DNA from: Candidatus Dormiibacterota bacterium
GTDB lineage: Bacteria; Chloroflexota; Dormibacteria; Dormibacterales; Dormibacteraceae
Length of the DNA stretch: 64,000 bases
NCBI GenBank assembly: GCA_003169845.1
Contig: PNAG01000023.1
Span: 62,001-126,000, forward strand
Direction: 5' to 3'
Below the pieces are notes generated by a model, which ran no database searches, was not told the origin of the DNA, and saw only the letters and a list, made by a program, of their open reading frames with translations. This document shows positions 24,593-33,333 of this stretch, in pieces. How positions within the stretch are numbered: position 1 is the first letter of the stretch; each line of letters begins with the position of its first letter. The translations under genes and the position numbers were made by a program.

Positions 24593-26806
24593 TCACATTG
24601 GCAAGGAGATCGTGCCCTCCTGGTCGGTGCGCAAGACGTTGGGCGGGAATCCGTTCGCAAGCCTGCCCGCGGTGCGGGATGCGATGAGCTGGGTGGTCGC
24701 TGTTACGGCTGCGCGGTCGAGGTCGGGCGAGAGCTGGCTCCGGCCGCCGACCGGCAGGAGAAGGTAGGTGCAGGGTCCGCGAAGCCTGGCGGCGGCGATC
24801 GTCTGCGCATCGAGATCGAGGTCGCTGAGGTCGCAAAAGCTGCGGCCGTCTGGGGCCACGATGCGCATGGCGAGATAGGCGGCTCCGACCTGGTCGCCGG
24901 GGGCGCCTGGTTCCGGCGCGAGGACCTGGAGGTCGAAGCCGGCGACCGCGAGCGTCGACCCTGCCGTGAGCCTGGCGACAGATGCTCCCCGAGCCGTGGC
25001 TTCGATCGCCGCGGTGCGCCAGGCGGAGCCGGTGAGCTGGGCGTCGGGGAGCAGGAGGTCGCGGACGGGGCGGTCGAACCCGGCCAGGCCGCCGACATGG
25101 CCGAGCGTCGGGGCGGTGATGGCGAGGGCGTCGAGCGACGCCTGCCATGGAGGCAGCTGGGCGCCGAGCTCGTCCTTGAGGCGCGCCGGGCTTGGGCCGC
25201 CGTCGATGAGGATCGCGCCGTGCGGTCCTCGAAGGAGGACGGCCTGTCCGTCGGCGACCGCCATCACGATGGCCTGGGGCGGAGCGTTCGCCCACAGCCC
25301 GAGTGCGGCGCCGGCGATGATCGCGGGCGCGAGAACGGCGGTGGCGATGGCCACCGACCGCGTCCTGCCCGAGGCGTGGCCGGCCGCGATGCCGGGCCCG
25401 AGAGCGGAGTAATAAGCAGCGCCGGCCCAGGTCGGGAACTTCGGGATGGGGATGACCGCCGCGGGGACACGGGCGAGGATGTAGGCAACCTGCTCGAGGT
25501 AGGCAAGCAGCCCCGTGACCGGGAGGGCGGCGACGTGAGCCACTTCGGGCAGGAGCGCCAGCACCCCCAGCAGCAGGCCGGCGCTCACGAGCGCCGGGAG
25601 GATGGGTATGACCAGGGCGTTCGCGAGCGGTGCGACGGGTGAAAGGACGTGGAAGTCCGTCGCCATCATGGGCAGGGTTCCGACCTGCGCAGCGCACGTG
25701 ACGGCAAAGGGCTCACGCAGGACCCTGGGCACGAAGGTGAGGCGGCCTTCGATGCCCGGCGTCAGCAGGATGATCGCGGCGGTACCCGCGAACGAGAGCT
25801 GAAAGCCGACGTCCCAGGCGAGCTCTGGGTGCCAGCCGAGCATGGCGGCGGCGGTCAGGGCGAGTGAGGTCCAGACGTGAGTTGGGCGACCGAGCCGAGA
25901 GGCGGCGATGGCGAGCCCGCCCATCGCAGCGGCGCGCACGGCAGCGGGGGTCGCGCCGCCGACCATCGCGTAAATCGCGATCAGCGCAAGCGCAGGCCAG
26001 GTGGCCAGGCGTCCGATCAGCGGCTGAAGCGCGCCCTGCACGATGCGGGCGAAGACCGCCACTTTCAGGCCGCTGAGCACCAGGAGGTGTACGAGTCCGG
26101 TGGCGATGAGAGCGTTCTGCAGTCCAGGCGGGATGCCCTGGCGGATTCCGAGCACGACCCCCAGCAGCACCGCGGCATGGGGCGGCGGTAGCGCCTCGTC
26201 AAGCGCCGTCGTGTAGCGGGCGCGGAGCCAGGCGGGGAACGCGGCAAGGCCGGATCCATCCGTTAGGACGTCGAAGCTCGTGGTCTGGAGCTCGAGATAG
26301 ACCTGGCGTTGGGCGAGGTAGGCGCGACGGTCGAAGGCCGGTAAGTCGCGAGGCAGCATCAGCCTGCCCGTCGCCTGGACCTGTTCGCCGAAGGTCGCGA
26401 TGGTCGGGCCGCGCCAGCGGACCATCAGGTTGCCGATCCCACCGACCTCGGCGGTGCCGATCACGATCTGCGTGGGCTGGACGAGAACCTCGCCGCCGCC
26501 GGCTGATGGACGGCTGTCGTCGGCGACGGTACCGGTGATGGTCGCAACATGGCCGACGAGCCCGGCGGCGCGAATGGGAGTCTGTGGATCGGAGGGGGGC
26601 AGCTCGGCCCGCCCGACGGCCAGGAGGGCAAACGAAAGAGCCACCGCCAGGATGGCGGGACGCAGCGCGAGAGCGAGGGCTAGACATGGAATGGCCAAGG
26701 CGATCGCGAAGACCCCGAGGTTCGGTTGGAAGGGCGCAAGCACGACGGTGGCCGCCAGAGCAACGCACCAGGAGGTCGCGACGACCAGGGCCGGATATCG
26801 GCTCAC
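24593..26806 (-). CDS. comEC: ComEC/Rec2 DNA-uptake channel protein with degenerate C-terminal nuclease-like domain
   Basis: A 737-residue inner-membrane protein for passage of single-stranded DNA in transformation. It has three N-terminal helices, an extracytoplasmic OB-like domain (about 85-190), the ComEC membrane core (VLLGVVLGIRQGIPPGL, GLVHLLVLSGLKVAVF, GGATPAAVRAAAMGGLAI) and a C-terminal beta-lactamase-like domain starting near MAVADGQAVLLRGPHGAILIDGG. In that domain the usual HxHxDH metal motif reads ITAPTLGHVGG, so most metal ligands are missing. GTG start overlaps the comEA stop by 4 bases. Confidence 0.93.
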   Translation of the reverse strand: MSRYPALVVATSWCVALAATVVLAPFQPNLGVFAIALAIPCLALALALRPAILAVALSFALLAVGRAELPPSDPQTPIRAAGLVGHVATITGTVADDSRPSAGGGEVLVQPTQIVIGTAEVGGIGNLMVRWRGPTIATFGEQVQATGRLMLPRDLPAFDRRAYLAQRQVYLELQTTSFDVLTDGSGLAAFPAWLRARYTTALDEALPPPHAAVLLGVVLGIRQGIPPGLQNALIATGLVHLLVLSGLKVAVFARIVQGALQPLIGRLATWPALALIAIYAMVGGATPAAVRAAAMGGLAIAASRLGRPTHVWTSLALTAAAMLGWHPELAWDVGFQLSFAGTAAIILLTPGIEGRLTFVPRVLREPFAVTCAAQVGTLPMMATDFHVLSPVAPLANALVIPILPALVSAGLLLGVLALLPEVAHVAALPVTGLLAYLEQVAYILARVPAAVIPIPKFPTWAGAAYYSALGPGIAAGHASGRTRSVAIATAVLAPAIIAGAALGLWANAPPQAIVMAVADGQAVLLRGPHGAILIDGGPSPARLKDELGAQLPPWQASLDALAITAPTLGHVGGLAGFDRPVRDLLLPDAQLTGSAWRTAAIEATARGASVARLTAGSTLAVAGFDLQVLAPEPGAPGDQVGAAYLAMRIVAPDGRSFCDLSDLDLDAQTIAAARLRGPCTYLLLPVGGRSQLSPDLDRAAVTATTQLIASRTAGRLANGFPPNVLRTDQEGTISLPM

Positions 26807-27387
26807 AGCGTCAGGTAGCGTCGGGCGATGACGTACTCGGCTTCGCTCATGCCAAGAATGTCGACGAGCTCTCGCGTGTTTTGAAAGCCGCCGAAGTTCG
26901 TCCGGTAGTCGATCACGTCCTGGGCGAACGCCTCGGTGAAGCCGGGAACGGTGACCAGCTCCTCGATGGTCGCTGTGTTGAGGTTGGTGCGGGTGATGAC
27001 GGTGCCCGAGGTTGTCTTGGCGAATGCGACCTTCACCTGCTCGCCGTCTTTCAGCCGGCCGGCCAGGTTGGGGAGCTTGGTCAGGTCAGCGTCGGGGCTG
27101 AGACCGCCCGCCGCGGCGATGGCGTCGTACACGCGACCGCCTCGGGGCAGGCGGTAGAGACCGGGATTCGCAACCGCGCCGCTGACGTCGACCAGAAGAC
27201 CGGCGGGCGGGGGAACATCCAGGGCGGGGTTGGCGGCGATAGGGTGGTTGTTTGCGGCTGCTGTGGCGGCGGAAACCGACGACGAGTAGAGGTAGGCCCC
27301 GGCCACGGCGCCGCCTGCCAACGTGACCGGCGCCGCTAGCAGCAGGACGTGCTTCCAGCCGGGAATGAGGCGGAGGTGGGAACGCAT
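26803..27387 (-). CDS. comEA: ComEA-type competence DNA-binding protein
   Basis: A 194-residue protein with an N-terminal membrane anchor (HVLLLAAPVTLAGGAVAGAYLY). An SLBB domain (GLYRLPRGGRVYDAIAAAGGLSPDADL) and a C-terminal helix-hairpin-helix DNA-binding domain (TNLNTATIEELVTVPGFTEAFAQDVIDYR) follow. It binds incoming double-stranded DNA at the membrane and hands it to ComEC, encoded downstream with overlap. A -10 box lies exactly 6 bases before the ATG, and the TTAACAGGC motif lies 36 bases upstream of that box. Confidence 0.93.
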   Translation of the reverse strand: MRSHLRLIPGWKHVLLLAAPVTLAGGAVAGAYLYSSSVSAATAAANNHPIAANPALDVPPPAGLLVDVSGAVANPGLYRLPRGGRVYDAIAAAGGLSPDADLTKLPNLAGRLKDGEQVKVAFAKTTSGTVITRTNLNTATIEELVTVPGFTEAFAQDVIDYRTNFGGFQNTRELVDILGMSEAEYVIARRYLTL

Positions 27388-27393
27388 TCCCCG

Positions 27394-27399
27394 AGGCTA
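27394..27399 (-). promoter_or_regulatory. -10 box of comEA, leaderless
   Basis: TAGCCT on the minus strand is followed by CGGGGA and then the ATG, the same 6-base spacing seen at lon, acnA and others. Confidence 0.5.
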
Positions 27400-27420
27400 G
27401 GTTGGACGTTTCGGAACGGG

Positions 27421-27435
27421 AACCCTGCCTGTTAA
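27421..27435 (-). promoter_or_regulatory. Repeated motif TTAACAGGCAGGGTT upstream of comEA
   Basis: One of four copies. It lies 12 bases beyond the tRNA-Gln 3' end and 36 bases upstream of the comEA -10 box, both measured from its first base. Sequence identical to the copy at 36447. Confidence 0.55.
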
Positions 27436-27446
27436 CGGATACGGGC

Positions 27447-27520
27447 TGGTTCCGGGAGAAGGATTCGAACCTTCGGTCGAGGATCCAAAGTCCTCTGCCT
27501 TACCGCTTGGCCATCCCGGA
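27447..27520 (-). tRNA. tRNA-Gln (anticodon TTG), CCA encoded
   Basis: The minus strand reads TCCGGGA at the 5' end, pairing fully with TCCCGGA before A-CCA. The anticodon arm is GAGGA-CTTTGGA-TCCTC, giving anticodon TTG (glutamine, codon CAA). The T arm is GAAGG-TTCGAAT-CCTTC. It lies 59 bases upstream of comEA on the same strand. Confidence 0.95.
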
Positions 27521-27607
27521 TCGAGCCCCAACACACTAGCGCGGAGAGCCCGGACGCTTGGTTCGGGCTGCGTGACCTCCGGGTGGGCTGCGGCGTTGGG
27601 TCTTTTG

Positions 27608-28006
27608 ATGAGGAACGTCCTGCTGGGGACGCTGGTTTTGGTGATGTGCGCGTGCGGTGTATACCGCTTTCCTGGAAACACGCCTGCCAGCACCGGAACC
27701 GTGACTGGCACGGTGGTCGCACTTCCGTGCTTTCCGGTCGAGTCGGCAGGGGCACCGCAATGCGGCGGCCGGCCGGTGGCTGGGTTGGAGATCGACTTCA
27801 CGCACGGTGATGCGAGCGCGAAGGCGGTGACGGACTCGACGGGCCACTACTCCGTGACGCTGGCGAGCGAGACCTGGTTGGTTCACGTCGCGACGCGCAT
27901 GCGCATCATCAGCGGCCCGGCGCAGGTGAACGTGGCGCAGGGCTCCACGGTGTCTGCGAACTACGTCGTCGACTCAGGAATCCGGGTGCCCGTCCCTCAG
28001 CAATAG
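27608..28006 (+). CDS. Small lipoprotein with carboxypeptidase-regulatory-like domain
   Basis: A 132-residue secreted protein. The ATG at 27608 gives a lipoprotein signal (MRNVLLGTLVLVMCACG) with Cys at the lipobox. The mature part starts TGTVTGTVVALPCFPVES and continues GLEIDFTHGDASAKAVTDSTGHYSVTLASETWLVHV, the Ig-like sandwich pattern of carboxypeptidase regulatory-like domains. The listed upstream start at 27572 adds residues ahead of the signal and is less likely. No specific function can be given. Confidence 0.7.
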   Translation: MRNVLLGTLVLVMCACGVYRFPGNTPASTGTVTGTVVALPCFPVESAGAPQCGGRPVAGLEIDFTHGDASAKAVTDSTGHYSVTLASETWLVHVATRMRIISGPAQVNVAQGSTVSANYVVDSGIRVPVPQQ

Positions 28007-28025
28007 TTCGCGTCCTACTAAATCC

Positions 28026-28069
28026 CACCCGCCGCCCCCCACCCACCCAAGGGGGAACGTGGGCGGGTG
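28026..28069. terminator. GC-rich hairpin between convergent genes
   Basis: CACCCGCC pairs with GGCGGGTG around a 28-base C-rich then G-rich interior that can pair further (CCCCC with GGGGG). It lies 20 bases past the lipoprotein stop and about 60 bases past the leuS stop, so it may terminate from both sides. No T-tract follows. Confidence 0.4.
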
Positions 28070-28100
28070 ACGAGAGTATTGGGCGGCGCCGGCCGTGGTC

Positions 28101-28115
28101 AATCCAGCCTGTTAA
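28101..28115 (-). promoter_or_regulatory. Repeated motif TTAACAGGCTGGATT downstream of leuS
   Basis: Identical to the copy at 53845. It starts 16 bases past the leuS stop. TACTCT lies 37 bases downstream on the minus strand, but no minus-strand gene begins there: it would be an antisense or non-coding transcript facing the lipoprotein gene and, further on, tRNA-Gln. Confidence 0.5.
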
Positions 28116-28130
28116 GGACGCGCTCCGTGG

Positions 28131-30572
28131 CTATGGGACCAGGTTGATCAGCCGGTCCTGGACGTAAACGATCTTCGACGGGGCGCCGCCGTTCAGCGCC
28201 GCACGGACCTTCTCGCTCCGCATTGCGGCCTCCAGCGCCGCCGCCTCTGCAAGCCCGGCATCAACGGTGAGACGGTCGCGCAGCTTCCCCCCCACCTGGA
28301 CGACGAGCGTCACCTTGGGTTCGGCGGCCGCGGCAGGGTCGAAAACCGGCCACGATTCGTCGGCCAGCATTCCGCGCCCGCCAATTCTCTCCCACATCTC
28401 CTCCGCAACGTGCGGAGCGAGCGGGTTCAGCAGCTTGATCAGCGTCCTTACCGCACCATCCCACTCCGGGTCCCGTGCTCCTCCGCGCTGCAGGTGGTCC
28501 TGCATGGTGTTGGCCAGCTCCATGAGCGCGGCCACCGCGGTGTTGAAGCGCAGCTCGTCGAAATGCTCAGTCACCTTGCCGGTGGTCTGCGCGACCTTTC
28601 GGCGCAGCACCGCCACGTCGGCGCCAGAGCCTTCGACCACGATCGTCGACGGTTCGATCACGAGCCTCCAGACGCGCTGCAGGAACCGCGAGACACCGTT
28701 GAGCCCCGCATCGGTCCACTCGACGTCCTCCTCGGGTGGGCCGATGAACATCTCGTAGATTCGCCCTGCGTCAGCGCCCTGCGCTGCGACCAGCTCGTCA
28801 GGCGATACGCCGTTGCCCAACGACTTCGACATCACCTGCCCGAATCGCTTCACCATCCCCTGGTTGAAGAGCCGCGTAAATGGCTCAGAGACGGCGAGCA
28901 ACCCCGCATCGTGCAGGACCTTCGTGAAAAAGCGCGAATAGAGAAGATGCAGGATGGCGTGCTCAACGCCACCCGTGTACTGATCGACGGGCATCCACTG
29001 GTTGGCCAGCTCCGAGTCGAAGGGCCGTGTCGTCTCGTGAGGGCTTGCGTACCGCAGGAAGTACCAGGACGAATCGATGAAGGTGTCCATCGTGTCCGTC
29101 TCGCGTCGCGCCACCTGCCCGCACTTCGGGCACGTCGTCTCGAAGAACGACGGGTTTTCCGACAGCGCTTTGTACTCCTTCGGCAGCAGGACGGGCAGAT
29201 CAGCCGCCGGGACAGGCACGATGCCGTCGGTCGGGCAGTAGACGATCGGGATCGGACAACCCCAGTAGCGCTGGCGCGAGATCAGCCAGTCGCGCAGCCG
29301 GTACTTCACCGCCCGCTTGCCCTTGCCCTGGGCTTCCAGCCACGCGATGACTCGCTCGATCCCCGTCGCCGCATCGAGACCTGAGAACTGGCCGGAGTTC
29401 ACCATCACGCCGGGTCCGACGTATGCCTCGCGCAGATCGCCCTGCGGCGCGTCGGGCGGGGCGATCACCTCCCGGATGGCCAACCCGTACGTCTTCGCGA
29501 ACTCGAAGTCCCGCTCGTCATGCGCCGGCACGGCCATGATCGCGCCCGTGCCGTATGTCATCAGGACGTAGTCCGCGACCCAGATCGGCACCTCCTCGCC
29601 GTTGACCGGATTGACCGCGAACCCGCCGGTCGCCACCCCTGTCTTCGCGTGCTCGGTGGAGAGGCGATCGATCTCGCTCGCCTTGCGGGCTTTCTCCACG
29701 TACTCCTTGACGCGCGCCCGATGCTCGTCCGTGGTGATCCGCTCCACCAGCGGGTGCTCGGGTGCGAGGACCATGAACGTGGCGCCGAACAGCGTGTCCG
29801 GCCGCGTGGTGTAGATCCGCACGGTCTCGTTGTCCAGGCCCACGACCGGGAAGTCGACTTCCGCCCCGTGACTGCGCCCGATCCAGTTCGTCTGCATCAC
29901 CCGCACCTTGTTCGGCCACTTGTCCAGAAGGGCAAGGTCGTCGAGCAGTCGATCCGCGTAATCGGTGATCTTGAAGAACCACTGCTCGAGGTCGCGCTTC
30001 TCGACCTCCACGTCCGGGTGCCTCCAGCAACGGCCATTGATCACCTGCTCGTTGGCCAGCACCGTCTTGTCGACCGGGCACCAGTTCACCGGGGCCATCG
30101 CCCGATACGCCAGCCCCCGCTCGTAAAACAGGAGGAACAGCCACTCGGTCCACTTGTAGTAGTCCGGCATGCAACTGGTGACCTCGCGGTCCCAGTCGTA
30201 GAGGATCCCCATCATCTTCAGCTCGCGCTTGCCCTTCTCGATGTTGCCGAGCGTCCACGTCTCCGGATGCAGGTTCCCCCGCTTCATCGCCGCGTTCTCG
30301 GCGGGCAGCCCGAACGCGTCCCAACCGAACGGGTGAAGGACCTCGAAACCCTGCATCCGCTTCATGCGCGCGAGCACATCACCCATCACGTAGTTGCGCG
30401 CGTGCCCAACGGTCAGGTCGCCAGACGGGTACGGATACATGACAAGGTCGTAGAACTTTGGCTTCGGCGAGCTGTCCGACGCCTTCATCACGCCGCGCTC
30501 GGCCCACACCTTCTGCCACTTGGGCTCGATCTCCTGTGGGATATATCCGCTACGCCGTGACCTGGACTCCAT
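28131..30572 (-). CDS. leuS: Leucyl-tRNA synthetase
   Basis: An 813-residue class I synthetase. It has the HIGH-type motif in [20 protein letters not shown], the CP1 editing domain ([42 protein letters not shown]), the zinc region [23 protein letters not shown] as [10 protein letters not shown], and a C-terminal anticodon domain ending DRLINLVP. It charges and proofreads tRNA-Leu. The start overlaps the EamA gene by 23 bases; TAAAAT lies 9 bases before the ATG. Confidence 0.96.
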   Translation of the reverse strand: MESRSRRSGYIPQEIEPKWQKVWAERGVMKASDSSPKPKFYDLVMYPYPSGDLTVGHARNYVMGDVLARMKRMQGFEVLHPFGWDAFGLPAENAAMKRGNLHPETWTLGNIEKGKRELKMMGILYDWDREVTSCMPDYYKWTEWLFLLFYERGLAYRAMAPVNWCPVDKTVLANEQVINGRCWRHPDVEVEKRDLEQWFFKITDYADRLLDDLALLDKWPNKVRVMQTNWIGRSHGAEVDFPVVGLDNETVRIYTTRPDTLFGATFMVLAPEHPLVERITTDEHRARVKEYVEKARKASEIDRLSTEHAKTGVATGGFAVNPVNGEEVPIWVADYVLMTYGTGAIMAVPAHDERDFEFAKTYGLAIREVIAPPDAPQGDLREAYVGPGVMVNSGQFSGLDAATGIERVIAWLEAQGKGKRAVKYRLRDWLISRQRYWGCPIPIVYCPTDGIVPVPAADLPVLLPKEYKALSENPSFFETTCPKCGQVARRETDTMDTFIDSSWYFLRYASPHETTRPFDSELANQWMPVDQYTGGVEHAILHLLYSRFFTKVLHDAGLLAVSEPFTRLFNQGMVKRFGQVMSKSLGNGVSPDELVAAQGADAGRIYEMFIGPPEEDVEWTDAGLNGVSRFLQRVWRLVIEPSTIVVEGSGADVAVLRRKVAQTTGKVTEHFDELRFNTAVAALMELANTMQDHLQRGGARDPEWDGAVRTLIKLLNPLAPHVAEEMWERIGGRGMLADESWPVFDPAAAAEPKVTLVVQVGGKLRDRLTVDAGLAEAAALEAAMRSEKVRAALNGGAPSKIVYVQDRLINLVP

Positions 30573-31398
30573 GGGGTTTGAATTTTAGATGCGCGAGTTC
30601 ATGGCCCACGATCGCGACCAACATCAGCCCGGCGCCCAACGCCTGCAGCAGTCCGAATCGCTGCCCCGCCAGCACGACCGCCGCCACCACCGCCCACGCC
30701 GGCTCGGTGGTCAGGATGAGGGCCGTGCGGCTCGCGCTCAGGTGCTGCTGCGCCCAGGTCTGGATGTAGAACGCCAGCGCTGACGCGAACACGCCGGTGA
30801 TCGCGATCGCCAGCCACACGTCGGGGCTCGGAGCCTGCAGGGACCATGACCCACCCGCGCTGAAGATCACCCCCCCGGTGCCCATCTGGAGCATGGCCAG
30901 CGGCGCCGAGCGCAGGCCCGGCGACCAGCGGCTTAGCAGCACGATGTGCAGCGCGTAGAGGAATGCGCATGCGACGGTGAGGAGATCGCCGAGCCCGAAC
31001 CCGGATGGCCCCCCGACCAGCAGCACGGTGCCGCCCAGGGCTGCTGCGACCGCCACCAGCGTGTACCACCGCAGCGCCACGCCGAAGACGCGATCGATCA
31101 GCGGCGTGAACACCACGAACAGTCCCGTGATCAGCCCGGAGTTGCCGGGGCTGGTCATCGTCAGCCCGACGGTCTGCGTGAGGTAACCCGCCGCGAGCAC
31201 CCCGCCCGCGACGACGCCGACCCACACCTCCCGGCGCGTGGGCAACCGACGGACCAGCACGGCCATGACGAGGAATGCCAGGATGAAGCGGAGCTGGAGA
31301 AACGGCAGGGTCGGGTAGTGTGTGAGCGCGTCTTTGACTAGGACGAAGGTCCAGCCCCAGACGGCCGTGACCATGAGCAAGAAGAGGACGTAGATCAA
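30550..31398 (-). CDS. EamA/DMT-family transporter
   Basis: A 282-residue protein with about ten transmembrane helices in two EamA halves. The first half starts [20 protein letters not shown], includes [24 protein letters not shown], and the second half begins near [17 protein letters not shown] with [17 protein letters not shown] close to the end. Such proteins export or import small metabolites such as amino acids or nucleotides; substrate unknown. The start codon TTG shares its first base position with the ATG of the divergent HIT gene. Confidence 0.88.
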   Translation of the reverse strand: MIYVLFLLMVTAVWGWTFVLVKDALTHYPTLPFLQLRFILAFLVMAVLVRRLPTRREVWVGVVAGGVLAAGYLTQTVGLTMTSPGNSGLITGLFVVFTPLIDRVFGVALRWYTLVAVAAALGGTVLLVGGPSGFGLGDLLTVACAFLYALHIVLLSRWSPGLRSAPLAMLQMGTGGVIFSAGGSWSLQAPSPDVWLAIAITGVFASALAFYIQTWAQQHLSASRTALILTTEPAWAVVAAVVLAGQRFGLLQALGAGLMLVAIVGHELAHLKFKPHGVQVTA

Positions 31399-31883
31399 TG
31401 AAGCGACTGTGGGCGCCGTGGCGCATGGAGTACATCGCCGGCGAGCAGCGGCCCGGCTGCCTGTTCTGCCGTGTGATCGAGCACCCCGACGACAAGGATG
31501 CCGAGCTCGTCGTCTGGCGTCCCGAAGGCGCGATCGTGATGATGAACAAGTTTCCGTACAACCCCGGCCACACTCTCGTCGCTCCGGCGCGTCATCTGCC
31601 CGGGCCCGAGAACCTCGACGACGAGCAGACCACCCTGTTGATGCGCGCGCTGCGCCGGACGGTCGACGTGCTGCGCAGCACGCTGAATCCCGAAGGCTTC
31701 AACATAGGCACGAACATCGGGCGCGCGGCGGGCGCGGGGATTCCGGACCACGTGCACTTTCACGTAGTCCCGCGCTGGACTGGCGACACCAACTTCATGC
31801 CGGTGATCGACGACGTCAAGATCGTAAACGAGGCTTTGGAGAAGACCGCCGAGAAGCTGCGGGAGGCTTTCGCAGGAAGCTGA
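31398..31883 (+). CDS. HIT-family nucleotide hydrolase / Ap4A phosphorylase-like
   Basis: A 161-residue protein starting [13 protein letters not shown], typical of the bacterial HIT group, with CLFCRVIEHPDD, FPYNPGHTLVAPARHL and the catalytic histidine triad in DHVHFHVVPRW. It would cleave nucleotide phosphoanhydride or phosphoramidate bonds such as in Ap4A. The last 68 bases overlap the convergent amidohydrolase gene. Confidence 0.93.
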   Translation: MKRLWAPWRMEYIAGEQRPGCLFCRVIEHPDDKDAELVVWRPEGAIVMMNKFPYNPGHTLVAPARHLPGPENLDDEQTTLLMRALRRTVDVLRSTLNPEGFNIGTNIGRAAGAGIPDHVHFHVVPRWTGDTNFMPVIDDVKIVNEALEKTAEKLREAFAGS

Positions 31884-33333
31884 CCGCGCCGCCGACCACG
31901 GTCGCGACCACCTGTTCTCCGTCGACCACGGTCATGTCGCACAGCTTTCCCGGTCGCAGCGTGCCGAGGTCCTTTTCCATCCCCACGGCGTAAGCGGCCC
32001 CCGACGTAAAGGCCCGCAGCGCAACCGCACGCGAGACCGCCAGCTCCGGATGCCAGCCGGCCTTGCGCCGCCACACGGTCGCCGCCTCGATGCCGGCGAG
32101 CGGGTCGGCCGTCTCCACCGGCGCGTCCGAGCCGAAGGCCAGCCGCGCATCCGCCCGCTGGAGTGCGCCCCATGCATAAGAGTGCGCCGTGACTTTCGGC
32201 CAGTACCGGTCGGCCAGCTCGCGGTCCGCCACCGCGTGGATCGGCTGCATGGAGGCAATTACGCCGATGCGCGCGAAGCGCCTCACGTCCTTGGGGTTGA
32301 CGCACTGGGCGTGCTCGATACGCGGCCGCCAACCACGCCACGCCTCGCGGAGTGGAGCGAGCGCGTCGAGCGCCCGGCGCACGGCGCCGTCTCCGATCGC
32401 ATGCAGGCAGACGTTGAGCTCGGCGCGAGCGGCGCGCTGGACCAGGTCGACCAGGTCCGTCTGAGTGAGCCGTGCGGTGCCCGACCCGTCGAGCATCTCC
32501 GCGGTGCGGCTGCCCAGCGACCCGTCGAGGAACGCCTTCACGCCCCAGATGCGGAGCCACTCGTCGCCCCAGCCCGAGCGCACGCCCATACGTTCCGCAT
32601 GGGGCAGGTCGGCGAGCGGAAGGTTGTAAGTGATCCGAACCGGCAACTGCCCTCGCGCGCGGAGCCTCTGCCACGAGCCGAATCCCCGCGCCGAGTCCAT
32701 GGAATGGACGCCCGTCAGCCCGAGTGCGGCCAGGTCCCCAAGCGCGCGCGCCATCGCTTCATCGAGCTGAGCCTCGCTCGGGTTTGGCACCAGCACGGCG
32801 ACCAGGTGCATCGCGGTCTCGCGCAAGATGCCCGTCGCTTCGCGGCGCTTGTCGCGGTCGATGGTGCCGCCCGGCGGGTCCTGGGTGGTGCGTTCGATGC
32901 CCGCGAGCTTCAGCGCGGCACTCGACACCCATGCCGAATGCCCGTCCTTGCGGCGCAGGTACACCGGGCGCCCGCCGGCCGCCTTGTCGAGCTGGACGCG
33001 GGTCGGAAACGCCGGCTCCAGCCACGCGTCGTTGTACCAGCCCGCGCCGAACACCCAACTGTCAAGCGGGAGCTTCTCCGACCAGGAGGTGACTCGCGCC
33101 AGCGCCGCGTCGAGACTCGGCTCGCCGGTGAGGTCGAGAGTCAGGTGCCGATCCGCGAGCCCTTCCAGGTGGACGTGCGAGTCGATCAGGCCAGGCCACG
33201 CGCGGCCGCGCATGCGGACGACCTGTGCACGGCGACCGGCCGCAGAACGCGCACCCTCCCCCACCGCCAGGATCCTGCCGTCGACGCCAGCCGCGACCTC
33301 AGGGACGCACCCAGCGAACAGCGTCGGCTGCAT
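31816..33333 (-). CDS. Amidohydrolase (YtcJ-like, family 3)
   Basis: A 505-residue metal-dependent hydrolase. The TIM-barrel core begins with WPGLIDSHVHLEG, continues with GWYNDAWLEPAFPTRVQLDKA and VYLRRKDGHSAWVSSAAL, has CLHAIGDGAVRRALDAL and RIEHAQCVNPKDV with metal-site His residues, and ends FGSDAPVETADPLAGIEAAT and GTLRPGKLCDMTVVD. The substrate is unknown. The ATG overlaps the acyl-CoA dehydrogenase stop by one base (TGATG), so the two are translated together. The tail overlaps the HIT gene. Confidence 0.88.
   Translation of the reverse strand: MQPTLFAGCVPEVAAGVDGRILAVGEGARSAAGRRAQVVRMRGRAWPGLIDSHVHLEGLADRHLTLDLTGEPSLDAALARVTSWSEKLPLDSWVFGAGWYNDAWLEPAFPTRVQLDKAAGGRPVYLRRKDGHSAWVSSAALKLAGIERTTQDPPGGTIDRDKRREATGILRETAMHLVAVLVPNPSEAQLDEAMARALGDLAALGLTGVHSMDSARGFGSWQRLRARGQLPVRITYNLPLADLPHAERMGVRSGWGDEWLRIWGVKAFLDGSLGSRTAEMLDGSGTARLTQTDLVDLVQRAARAELNVCLHAIGDGAVRRALDALAPLREAWRGWRPRIEHAQCVNPKDVRRFARIGVIASMQPIHAVADRELADRYWPKVTAHSYAWGALQRADARLAFGSDAPVETADPLAGIEAATVWRRKAGWHPELAVSRAVALRAFTSGAAYAVGMEKDLGTLRPGKLCDMTVVDGEQVVATVVGGAVSFLRKPPAASRRSSPKPRLRS

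Noticed and set aside
27397-27801. 134-codon minus frame across tRNA-Gln
   Set aside because: It reads through the tRNA and is antisense to the lipoprotein gene.
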